Source of the DNA: Apus apus
Lineage: Eukaryota; Chordata; Aves; Apodiformes; Apodidae
Direction: 5' to 3'
Assembly (NCBI RefSeq): GCF_020740795.1
Contig: NC_067285.1
Location: 81,425,342-81,489,341, forward strand
Length of the DNA stretch: 64,000 nt
Under the pieces are notes generated by a model. That model was given only the letters and a program-made list of their open reading frames with translations. It did not search any database and had not been told where the DNA came from. The translations under genes and the position numbers were made by a program. Every line of letters starts with the position of its first letter. Position 1 is the stretch's first letter. This document shows positions 49,206 through 58,535 of this stretch, in pieces.

Positions 49206-51979
49206 ATGGCGGCAGCCAAGGCGGCAGCCGAGCCCCTGGGGCGGACGGCGGAAGAGGTGGCTTGGGCGGAGGGGCTGCGCGGGGCCTGCGAGCCCGAGCA
49301 CCACTGGCGGCACCGCCGGGAGTTCCTGCTGCGCAACGCGGGGGAGCCGCCGGCGGCGGGCAGCGCCCAGCTCCAGCGCCTGGTGTCCCTCTCCATGGTG
49401 TGGGCCAACCACGTCTTCCTGGGCTGCCGGTGAGTGCGGGCGGGCGCGGCGGGACGGGACGGGGCGGCACGGGGCGCGCTAACGGCACCTCCCCCCTCCT
49501 GTGCCCCCTTGTCGCCCCTGCAGGTACCCTCCGCAGGTCATGGAGAAAGCGCTGGAAATGGCCGAAGGCATCCAAGTGACCAGCGCGCCTGTCCGCACCA
49601 CGAGAGACGAACTGGTTGCCAAGGTGAAGAAACGAGGCATATCAAGTAGCAATGGTTAGCAGATCATAGCTGTGACAATACATAGGAGTCTAGAAAATGC
49701 TTGTTTTTCCATGTTTTTTGTTTACTTTGGGCTTAGAAAGTAGTCAAAATAATTTGCTTTGAAAGTGTGGTCTTAAACCTTTGCCCTTTTCTCTGCTATG
49801 TTTTCCTCATATTCCACCTGTAAAAGGGACATAATGCATAAGTATTCCTTTGGTAGCAGACTTCTTGCTTTGAATTTCTACAACTGGTGCACTTTTAGCT
49901 GATTGTTTTTTGATGCAAGGGTATACTCTTGTACTCCAGCGTAAATGTATTCGTCTTACTTTGTAGTGCTAGTCAGATGTTGTTTCTTCGTTGAGAAGTT
50001 TAGTTTCTTAAAGAAATTCTTAAAACTGGTGTTTTAAAGACATTTTTGTGGTACTAGTAGACAAAAATATACTTTCTTTTTTTTAGGTTAGATAGCGTAT
50101 TTATTGTACTTTGGTCACTTTTATTTGGACTTCAAGAATACAAATACATACTTGCCTAAGAGTCCCAAACAAAACCCCAAAATCTTACAGCTGAGTATTT
50201 TTATTTTTTGCCCAAAAATACTAAAATGTTCTGAAATAGTAGGTTAGTACCTGCAAATGCAGTTCAGGGTGTATTCCTTCAAAGTTCACAGAGATTACTG
50301 CCAGAAATATTTAGAAAATAGAGAAATTATCTCTAGATGGGTATTTCGTAGTGTAGAGGATAACATACTTCACTTGTTTTGCAGAAGGGGTAGAAGAACC
50401 CTCCAAGAAGCGAGCTGTTGAGAAAAGCAAAGATTCTAAGGATACTGGAAAGGATGTGAGAACAACCAAGGCAGAAGTCCCAAAGGAAACGGAGAGCACA
50501 TTGCCCAAAAAGCAGGAAAAAGGTACTAGCAAAGATCCAGAAAGCTCCCAGTCCACTTGTAGTTCAAATCAGGAAATGGTCACAGCATCAGACACAGAAA
50601 CAGAAGGAAAACCTGCTAATGCTGAAAATGCTACTGAGCAAAATGCATCTTCATCTGAAAAAGAGTCAGGAGAGAAGCCTTGCTCAAACCCATCTAAGGA
50701 AAGCAAGTGTGAAAATGTGCCGTCACCTGAAAAGAAAACTACAGTAGGTGCAGTGCCACTGGCTGCCAAGAGCACCCCGCAGGCAGCAGCAGCAGCACCA
50801 GCTGCCAAGAGCACCCCGCAGGCAGAGGCAGTGCCACCAGCTGCCAAGAGTGCCTCACAAGTAGAGGTGGTGGCAGGCGTGGTGCCACCAGCTGCTAAGA
50901 GTGCCCTGCCGGTAGAGGTGGTGCCACCAGCTGCTAAGAGTGCCCTGCAGCCAGAGGTGGTGGCAGCAGCAGCAGTGCCACCGGCTGCCAAGAGCACCCT
51001 GCAGCCAGAGGTGGCAGCAGCAGTGCCACCGACCACCAAGAGCACCCCACAGGCAGCAGCAGTGCCACCAGCTGCCAAGAACAGCCCACAAACAAGTGCT
51101 ACCTTGCTGTCTTCCAAAAACCAGGCTAGTGCCCCAGCATCAGTGTCCAAGAGCAGCACTCAGGTGGGCACCTCGCTGCTGCTGGCCCCCAAGAGCGGCT
51201 CTCAGGCAGGCACCTCGCTGCTGCTGGCCTCCAAGGGCACTGCTAAGGCAGGCTCCTCACTCCTGGCCTCCAGGAGCAGCGCTGAGGTGGCTGCCTCATT
51301 GTTGGCTGCTCGGAGCAGCGCTCCGCAGGGATCCTCCCTGCTGACTTCCAAGAGCAGTGCTCAGGTGGCTGCTTCGCTGCTGGCTGCTCGGAGCGGTGCT
51401 CAGCAAGGTCCCTCGTCACTGGCTTCCCGGGGTGGAGTTCAGGCAGGTGCTTCCCTGCTGGCCTCAAAGAGCGGCTCACAGGCAGGTGAAAGCCCCGCTA
51501 AGGCTTTGTGCAAACCCTTAACAAGCGAAGATGCAAAAGAAAGACAACCTTTTTTCAACAGACTATATAAAGCAGTAGCCTGGAAACTGGTTGCTGTTGG
51601 AGGCTTCAGTCCAAACGTAAATCACGTTGAACTTCTAAACTCATCTATTCAGTCTGTAAAAGCTACTTTAGATGTTGCTTTTGTTCCCCTGAAGGAACTT
51701 GCAGACTTGCCTCAAAATAAGAGCTCTCTAGAAAACATAGTTTGTGAACTGAGGTGCAAGTCTGTCTACTTGGGTACTGGCTGTGGTAGAAGTATGGAAA
51801 ATGCCAAAGCGGTTGCTTCAAGAGAAGCGTTGAAATTGTTCCTCAAGAAGAAAGTTATTGTGAAGATATGTAAAAGAAAATATAAAGGTAGTGAAATTGA
51901 AGATTTGGTACTTCTGGATGAAGAATCAAAACCTTTGAATTTACCTCCAGCTTTAAGAAATCCTCGTGAGATCTTGTAG
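49206..51979 (+). CDS. CDKN2AIP: CDKN2AIP (CARF), three coding exons, 649 aa predicted
   Basis: A nuclear protein that binds ARF, p53 and MDM2 and tethers the 5'-3' exonuclease XRN2. Exons are 49206-49429, 49524-49654 and 50385-51979. Donors are CCG|GTGAGT and AATG|GTTAGC, and acceptors are CCTGCAG and TTTGCAG. The joins keep one frame (Arg75 and Glu119 are split codons). Residues 16-112 form the XRN2-binding (XTBD) domain, with EEVAWAEGLR, HHWRHRREFLLRN and SMVWANHVFLGCRYPPQVM as its marks. A Lys-rich stretch follows (about 110-140, likely nuclear localisation), then an acidic Ser-rich linker, two repeat arrays (about 242-352 and 374-487) and a conserved C-terminal region (503-649) with a double-stranded-RNA-binding-like fold around 555-612. 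The start is the first ATG after the leader and gives MAAAKAAAEP. Human CDKN2AIP is about 580 aa, and the excess here lies in the repeats. No stops or shifts are seen. Confidence 0.95.
49430..49523 (+). other. CDKN2AIP: CDKN2AIP intron 1 (94 bp)
   Basis: A very short, GC-rich intron with GTGAGT at its start and a pyrimidine tract before CTGCAG at its end. It interrupts the XTBD between Arg75 and Tyr76, within the CRYPPQ motif. Confidence 0.92.
49655..50384 (+). other. CDKN2AIP: CDKN2AIP intron 2 (730 bp)
   Basis: AT-rich, in sharp contrast to the island before it. The donor GTTAGC is weaker than consensus, and the acceptor is CTTGTTTTGCAG. No extra exon or repeat is recognised inside. Confidence 0.9.
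50753..51086 (+). repeat. CDKN2AIP: Coding repeat array A in CDKN2AIP (VPPAAKS units)
   Basis: About eight in-frame copies built on Val-Pro-Pro-Ala-Ala-Lys-Ser followed by a variable Ala/Gln/Glu/Val spacer, at protein residues 242-352. The DNA copies share GTGCCACCAGCTGCCAAGAG and differ mainly in spacer length, always by whole codons. The pattern suggests recent slippage or unequal exchange under selection to keep frame. It is rich in Ala and Pro and likely disordered. Confidence 0.9.
51149..51488 (+). repeat. CDKN2AIP: Coding repeat array B in CDKN2AIP (13-residue SLLAS units)
   Basis: Nearly nine in-frame units of about 39 nt, each Lys/Arg-Ser-Ser/Gly-x-Gln-x-Gly/Ala-x-Ser-Leu-Leu-Ala-Ser, for example KSGSQAGTSLLLAS and RSSAEVAASLLAA. 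They fill protein residues 374-487. The regular spacing of Ser-Leu-Leu and of a basic residue distinguishes this array from array A. Confidence 0.9.
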
Positions 51980-52760
51980 GGGAGAATCGCTGTTGTACCA
52001 TGTATAGTATTTCAACACAAGACTGCAGGTTAATTTTGTACTTTAAAAATGCAGGCTTCCAGATATTTTGTATTTCTTCCTCAGTTTTGCAAGACGACGA
52101 TAGTCCTTTTCACTTGGTAGCAATTGTATAAAACTTGTTTGAGATGACGAGTGCGCATTTAAAGGTATGCCTTAATATATAGCACACTAGTGTGCTGTTT
52201 TATTTGCGAAATAGTCTACCTAATTCTTCTATTTTTAATTAAATGATTAAGGTACAATTTGCTGTTTAAAACCTGACCATTTTGTAGTTCTTACAATTTG
52301 ATGGCAGTGTGCTCAATTGTCTACCATGTCTTTTTTAGCCACATAGAAGTGTGTATATAGGGACCATAATACTTGAATGATTGAAAGTTGTTTAAAAATT
52401 TCAGTCAAAGTCGAATCATCCATTTCAGGCATGTTGCTCATAATGTTCACTGTTACTCATACTAGGAGGGAAAATAGTTGGTTGACTATTTTTATGGGAC
52501 GTTTTTGTAACACTTGCAATATAAATTACACCCTTATTCCATTTAGCATTACACTAGCAGGTTAGATCCCATTTAGCCCTATGCTGGCAAATTATCAGTT
52601 ACCAGTCAAGTCACAGCTGCTTCAGCCACCAAAACTCTTTAAGCAGATTTAATTTATATTGTGAAATATCATTTACACTTTTTTCAAATAAACTTGGATT
52701 TCTATACTAAGAATATTTTGACTGCTACTAAAACAATAAAACCTCTGGGAGTTGCTTTTA
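51980..52760 (+). other. CDKN2AIP: CDKN2AIP 3' UTR with two poly(A) signals
   Basis: AT-rich sequence after the TAG at 51977-51979. AATAAA occurs at 52687-52692 and again at 52735-52740, so cleavage is likely near 52710-52760. An ATTAAA near 52239 could give a shorter form. The end is inferred from these signals. Confidence 0.6.
52735..52740 (+). terminator. CDKN2AIP: Poly(A) signal AATAAA, CDKN2AIP
   Basis: Second of two canonical hexamers 48 bp apart at the likely end of the transcript. A GGGTTTGG-type T/G-rich sequence follows about 30 bp later. Confidence 0.5.
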
Positions 52761-54434
52761 TAATACTTTGGGTTTGGCTATTAGGTATTGCAGGCATTTC
52801 AATAATTTTGCAACACCTTAAGAAAAGCTTCACTTTGGGTGACATGAAGGTGTAATACCACAAGGATGAGTTGTTTTCTTTGGCTGTGTAGCTGAAATAC
52901 TGTTAAACTGATAGAGTGGACCTATAGAATATCCATTTCTACTTAGGTAACACCTGCCAAAATAAGCAAAATGTAGATGGCTGCTTTCTGGCAGAGACTG
53001 CAAGTGTATGTAAAGTGCTCACATTAACTGCGCCTGCCCTCTGCTACATACTGTGTACTGGATGGTTTGAAGCAAAGAAAGGGAGAGATTACTCTTGTTT
53101 CAGTGTTACTGAAGTACTGCACAGACTGCATGTTTTGATATAATTGGATAATGACGTAATTGTGAAAACATGTCTTCAATGCTATTTTGAATTAATCTTG
53201 TCCAATTACAGTAGTTAGCGTTATTTAATGGAGACCTTACACCTGACTGACAGATCAATTGATTGAGTACTAGAGCAGTTAATAGGAATTCCTGGAATCT
53301 TGGTAGTATCCGTGTCCACTTGAAGATTTAGAGTTCTTTTGTGATTTTGGAACTAAACCACAGTAGCGTTGTTACCCTGTACCATACATGATTTTGAACA
53401 GCTGTGGCTGTCCAGTCCATGGCACCTGAAGCCTGCAAGGCATTTGCACTTCCTGATGGCCGGTTGAGAATTTCCTCCATCTGACCTCTGTGCTTCTGTG
53501 CCCTCGGTCACCCTTCTCTCTAGTTAGGTTTCTCAGGAATTTTCCCTCATTGTTTCTGGAGCACCACCCAACATTTGGAACACAATATTAAATTGCATCT
53601 CACACAACATAAGAACTGGTGCATGCTTCTCGCACAGAGTGAGTTCCATGCTGTATTTGGGAGCTGTGTTATGCATGCCAGGAAGCACGATACCTGTTTC
53701 CAAATCCTTGCCCTGTTCAGCAGAATGACTGTTTCTACAGGGCAGGAACTTGCATCCTATGCCCCCTGCAGTACAGCTCTTCCAGCTCTTAGTTTGGGCA
53801 TCTCCAGATCCCCGGCTGAGATTGCAGTGTGTGTTGCAGCGTGAGAGTCTGTGTTCCCTCTAAAGTGAAGCTCAGAGTATTTTCTGACCTCAGGGGGCTG
53901 TTAGGGGAACTTTTAAAAGGCTGAAGTGCTAGATGCCTTTTTTTTTAAGTCCTGACTTAAGCTTTTAAAAAATTTTTGAATGTTACTCCTTTTTGATGTT
54001 TGGTTGTGATTCATTAAAGGATGAGTCTGTAGCTACTCTTAATAGAAACTGAAAGTTGAAGTGTGTTTTTTTTATTTTGCATTCTGAATGGAAAGCAGCT
54101 CAACAAGCAGATTCCAACATACAAGTGAATACACATTTCATTAACCTTAGAAGGAGGGAAGAATTGCCAGAAACCGATCATGGCATGAAGTGTTGGTGTA
54201 GACCTGTAGAGTGTAAAACCTCTGGGACTCCCCTGGGTGTCCCTTCCAGGTATTCTCCTGGTCTGCAGCAGTTGGGATTCTGGACTTTGTCAGACCTTGC
54301 TGAGGAGGACCGGCTCGAGCAAATGCACTAATGCTGTCGGAGTGCAGAGTTCTCGCGGGAGGACAAATGAAAACAACAAACTGAAAGAAAAGTTGGCCCT
54401 GGATTTTCTGCGGGAGTGCCGACAATTGCCGTCA
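52761..54434. other. Sequence between CDKN2AIP and the second CpG island
   Basis: About 1.7 kb with no recognised gene, exon or mobile element. Composition rises gradually towards the island. Short open frames (up to 92 codons) are unremarkable. Confidence 0.5.
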
Positions 54435-54896
54435 TTTAAATTGACCCGTTTCCCCTGAGGGCTGCTGGGACAGCCGAGGTAGGAGCATCTGGTTCCTCAC
54501 GGCGGGCTGCCGCGTTGCGGGTTGCTGCCGGCCCGCGGCGAGGCACAGAGGGACCCACCCGCGCCGCGCTCCGCAACGCCCCCGGCCCGCGGGCGGCGAG
54601 GGGCTGCGGGGCGCTGCCACAGGGCGGCGCTGCAGCGCCCCGCCCCGCCCTGCTCCGCGCTCTGCCCGCCTCGGGGGCGGAGTCGCCGCGCCTCATTTGC
54701 CTACGGGCCCGGCGGGGCGGTGCTGCGGAGGAGTCCCCCTCGATGGAGCAGGTTTTGGGGTCCCCCGGAGCGCGGCGTCCCGCAGGGACGGCCGAAGCGG
54801 CCTCCCTGCCTGTGCGCCGTCTGCAGAGACCAGCACCGCAAGAAGCGGGGCGGGAGGCGGGGCTCGCCCTGCGCTTGAGGTCACCCGGCTCGCGGG

Positions 54897-54906
54897 CCAT
54901 ATAAGG
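54897..54906 (+). promoter_or_regulatory. CArG box / TATA-like element
   Basis: CCATATAAGG fits the SRF consensus CC(A/T)6GG exactly and includes TATAAG. It lies inside a GC-rich island 34 bp after two GC boxes, which argues against chance AT-rich sequence. Confidence 0.55.
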
Positions 54907-55640
54907 CGGTGCGTGCGGGAAGTACCAGGCGGGATGCTCTGAAGACCTGCTCGCTAGGCCACGCACGGAGGACGCTGTTCCTCATGGGCCGCGCGCCCGC
55001 CTAGGGGAAAGTCCCCGGACCGCCGGCAGAGAGTGCCGGGCGCTGCCCGCGCCCCCGCCCGCCCCGGCCCCGCGCAGCTGCCGCCGAGACGCCCCCGGGC
55101 CGAGCGGGCGCGGCGGGGCGGGCGCTCGTCACGGCCACAGACACGCAGGTAGTGCGCAGGCGCGCCAACAGAACGGGGCTCACTCTCAGGCCATCCCCTT
55201 TTGCAGCGGGGGCCGGGCCGGGCCGGGGCGGGCGGCGCCCGCGGCGGAGCCGAGTGCGGGGCTTGCAAAGCGCCGGGTGACCCGCCGCGGCAGGGCCCGC
55301 CACCCGCCCTCCTCTCCCCCCTCTCCCCCCTCACCTCAAGAAGAACCAGAGGCCTGATGGAAGTGTCCTGCCGCCTTCCTCCGCCCCGCGCGGGTTACAC
55401 CTCCAGCGCCGGCGAGCCTGGTGCGTGTCCCGGTGACCGCACACGAGCCGGGATCGCAGGGTACGAACGCCACGCGTCTCCGCGCCGCGGGCCCGGGGCT
55501 GTGCCGGCACAGCCCCTCTTCTCCCCGCTCACCGGGACCTCCTCAGGGAAGGCCGGCACCGCTGAGTGCCACTGGTGTCACCTGCCCGCGCCAGGCAGGC
55601 TCTTGAGCGTGTGCCTGCTGACCCTGGGCGGGCTGCTGCC

Positions 55641-55706
55641 TGCGGGTGCCTGCGGGTGCCTGCGGGTGCCTGCGGGTGCCTGCGGGTGCCTGCGGGTGCC
55701 TGCGGG
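55641..55706 (+). repeat. 10-bp minisatellite, 6.6 perfect copies
   Basis: TGCGGGTGCC is repeated six times without any difference, followed by TGCGGG. Each unit carries one CpG. Perfect identity in a CpG-rich array suggests recent expansion and probable length variation between individuals. Confidence 0.95.
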
Positions 55707-56477
55707 CAGCGCGGTTCTTGCCTCTCGTCTGTCGAGCAAGTGACATGGCCGCGCTGGACTCGTTGAGCCTGCTTAGTCGTGCCTGGGTGTGGAACACGAC
55801 CTCGGAGCGCTGGCAGAGATCCCCAGAACAACATCACGTCCAGGCATCTCGGGCCCAAAAAATGTGATAAGTGCTCCCCTCACCCAAACAGCACCCGTGC
55901 GGCCAAAAGCCAGCCCTTCCTTCTGGTTCGGGCTCCTGCAGTGCTTACGAAGCTCCCGTGGTGAGCCCGGCTCTGCTGAACTAGCAGCGTCTTGCCGTTT
56001 GGTCAAGGACAGGCCCATGGCCTGTAGACACCGTACAGTTTGCATACCCTGCTGGTCTCCAGCACCTGCCCTCCCTTCTTCCAGCGATATCCTCACCGTA
56101 ACATCATTTCAGCTGCGTCAGACCCCTGCGCTAGGCAGAGGAGACCTGTGTGCAGAGTGGGGAATAGCTCCCTGCAGAACTAGCAAGAACTTTGAAAAGC
56201 GTGCACAAAGGGCTGACCAACCCCAAGCGCTGGCTTGTGCTGTCATTTTAGCTGCTGTCTCAGCCACTTGAGCTAGGTAGGAAAACAGAGATTTCAAATT
56301 AAAATGCTAGCAAAGAACCCATCACAAAGAAACAACTAAACTAGGGCACAAACTCTATGAAGTTCTCTGTTTTTTTGATGAAAAACTGAAACGAAATCCC
56401 AATGTCCTAGTTTCATCTGCTAAAAAGGATGTATCTAAGGCTCTATGAAGGTAACAGTTTGTGAGCTGTCATCCCTT

Positions 56478-56504
56478 TGTAATGCAGGCAGCACCTGCAT
56501 TACA
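56478..56504. repeat. Perfect 11-bp inverted repeat, 5-base loop
   Basis: TGTAATGCAGG at 56478-56488 pairs exactly with CCTGCATTACA at 56494-56504. A further five-base pairing (AGCTG at 56464-56468 with CAGCT at 56509-56513) is possible across an internal loop. It is too short for a microRNA precursor. Confidence 0.8.
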
Positions 56505-58486
56505 GTACCAGCTGAAGACTGCAGACAAGCTCATGTAGACAAGCTGAAGCTCATACAGTGACTGATGTGTGTTTGTTTGTCTTTCTTGGCCCTAAAGGCT
56601 GCACTACAGTGCCTTAACAATTTGGTCTGGTCTTGTCTACCATGTGGACAAAATTATCTCACTTGTAATTTATAAGTTAATGTTCGTCTTAAAATTTGCT
56701 AACAGGTAAGAATATGTCAAAAATCAAAATAGATGACAATGACATGGTCATCGTGATCCACAGACTGAGGGGAAAAAAGCACACATTTGAAAGAGTTTTG
56801 ATGCTGTCTCTCTTTCACTAGGCAGATCTAGCCCCTGGCTTTTTAAGTTGCAAACTGCAGAGAAAATAACAGAAATATCCACTTTGCAGAATATTTTTAA
56901 AGCTTTTCTTTTCAGCTACAACAACATGCATTTTTGCAGTGTTCTGCATAGTGTATAATATGTCACACTCTTTGTCCACTTTACAACAATTGACTTGCAT
57001 TTGTGTGCCTTCTAGATTTTTCTGTTAGTTGCCACTACCACAGCAAAGGTATTGCCATTAGCTAGGTTATGTGTTTTTATGAAAATACTGTCATTTATGC
57101 TTGTTACCCTTGCACGTCCTTCCCCCTTATTTTAAATCTGCTGTCAGAGAGTTTCAATTTTTAGGCTGTGGTTAAATCTGCTCCTCATTTTTGCATTGAT
57201 TTAAAACTGTGCAATTTCACTGAACCCCTGTGATTACAGGAGGAGAGTTACTGCACGCTGCTGAGCTGGGATACTTGCCAGTGTAGAGCTGGCCTGAGTG
57301 GAGTGGTACCAGCACTTGCACGTTACTATTCAGACATACGGGTGGCCAAGTGTAAATGACACCTGAGGTTTCAGACACCTGAGCATTCAGAAAAATGGGT
57401 TTAATACTGATACCTGCTAAGAGTTTCTAATACATTGTAGGCTAATTTGAAAATGGCACATGATCATTTCTGAGCACAATCACCTGTTGCTAAAGCAATG
57501 GAAGACTGGGTTCCAGTGGTTACCAGTTAGGTACTTTCTTCTTCCAGTAACATTCCTGCAATTAAAAATGCCTACATTGCCATTGGTGGTCAAGTAACAT
57601 TAATTGTTAGGCCCAAGTGGGCTGTGAAACTACCTTTTTAAAATGCCACTGTTAAGAGATTAATCTCATTTGGCCAAGTAAGAAAGCCAGTCTGACCAAT
57701 GTGTGCCTGATTTTCTAGGTCCTCTGGTGTTTTATATCTTAACTGCAGTGTAGGAAGGAAACTCTATTCAGTCAGATGCTGCCTGTATTTTGACAATAGC
57801 CTTCCACCCCAAATCCTTCTTCAGTAAACTCCTTTCAAATGTCAATTTTCTGTTTATTAATTTGGGGAAGAGGGTGACTGAGAGGCTAGGGTTCTATTAA
57901 TCTTGTTTAACCAATAATTTTTCTCACAATTACATTTAATAAATCAAATATAAACTCTGTTAGTTCTTGGAAAAAAAGTGTATTTCAGTCATACATTAGT
58001 AGTATAGACTAATACTTAATTTTGATAACTTGAAGTGGTCGCAGTGAAAAATTTGGAAATTGAAACAGCAATACCCCTAAGAAACACATAATCCAGGTGA
58101 CTTGGTGCTACAGATTTATTTTGAAAATAAGAAATTACTCTTTGGTGCTATCTGCAGTGACCTTTCAGTTGCAGTAGATTATTATTATTTGTACTAGGTT
58201 TGGATAAGCAGATTCCAAAGAGAAAGAAAATCCACAATAGAAGGGAAATGAAAGGAGGCTTCCTCCTGTTTGGTATGAAGTTGTAATGACATATGCCAAA
58301 ACTCTCTTCAAGTTTTCAGGGGAACTCTGAAATTCATAAACGGCATATAGGCATGTAATTACCCCATTTCCACATACAGAGTGGGATTCATTTACTGACA
58401 TCTGTGACAACAGACCTGGGCTCCCCTTACAGTCAAGTGAGACATTTTTGGGGCAGGACCTGTTCATACTAAGATTCTCTCCCATT

Positions 58487-58535
58487 TTACAGATTGGGCT
58501 GGATGACCTCCTGTCATGCTTTCAACCTGGCAGGC
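58487..58535 (+). mobile_element. Possible short CR1 3' remnant
   Basis: AGATTGGGCTGGATGACCTC followed by a TTTCAACCTGG stretch resembles the sense strand of the CR1 3' region (GGATTGGACTAGATGACCTC type, then TTCCAACCT). Only about 45 bp match and the terminal repeat is missing, so this is tentative. Confidence 0.35.

Larger units (their letters stand above)
48870..49530 (+). promoter_or_regulatory. CDKN2AIP: CpG-island promoter of CDKN2AIP
   Basis: Very GC- and CpG-rich DNA around the first exon, with no TATA box. It contains a perfect 17-bp duplication at 48981-49014, a TGAGGTCA element at 49065-49072, CCGGAA (ETS type) at 49082-49087 and many GC boxes. Transcription probably starts within the 100-150 bp before the ATG at 49206, but the start site cannot be fixed from sequence. 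This is typical of a broadly expressed housekeeping gene. Confidence 0.8.
54435..55755 (+). promoter_or_regulatory. Orphan CpG island with TATA/CArG-type promoter
   Basis: About 1.3 kb of dense CpG. A compact + strand promoter layout is visible: GGGGCGGG at 54847-54854 and GGCGGGGC near 54857-54863 (Sp1 type), TGAGGTCA at 54876-54883, then CCATATAAGG at 54897-54906. The last is at once a perfect SRF CArG box and a TATA-like element, which would place initiation near 54930. The only ATGs close downstream open very short frames. A 180-codon frame (55201-55743) is Gly/Pro/Arg-rich, uses a non-ATG start and looks like nothing known. It is not the first exon of ING2 as I know that protein. The island could drive a non-coding RNA or a gene whose further exons lie beyond 64 kb. 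Confidence 0.7.

Noticed and set aside
48699-49579. Long overlapping open frames of 200-260 codons on both strands across the CDKN2AIP first exon
   Set aside because: They are Arg/Pro/Ala-rich by-products of a CpG-rich stretch with few stops, cross the CR1 fragment and an exon-intron boundary, and show no known domain. Only the frame starting at 49206 is spliced sensibly.
50569-51159. A 196-codon frame on the - strand opposite CDKN2AIP exon 3
   Set aside because: It is the mirror of repeat array A and consists of Gly/Ala/Leu repeats; the + strand protein fully explains the sequence.
54436-54966. Arg/Ala/Pro-rich frames on both strands in the orphan CpG island
   Set aside because: Composition is what random GC-rich DNA gives. 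There is no recognisable protein, and the frames run across the likely core promoter.
55201-55743. A 180-codon + strand frame downstream of the orphan promoter as a possible protein
   Set aside because: It needs a non-ATG start, and its end is formed by the 10-bp minisatellite read as Pro-Ala-Gly-Ala-Cys-Gly-Cys-Leu-Arg-Val. No family resemblance.
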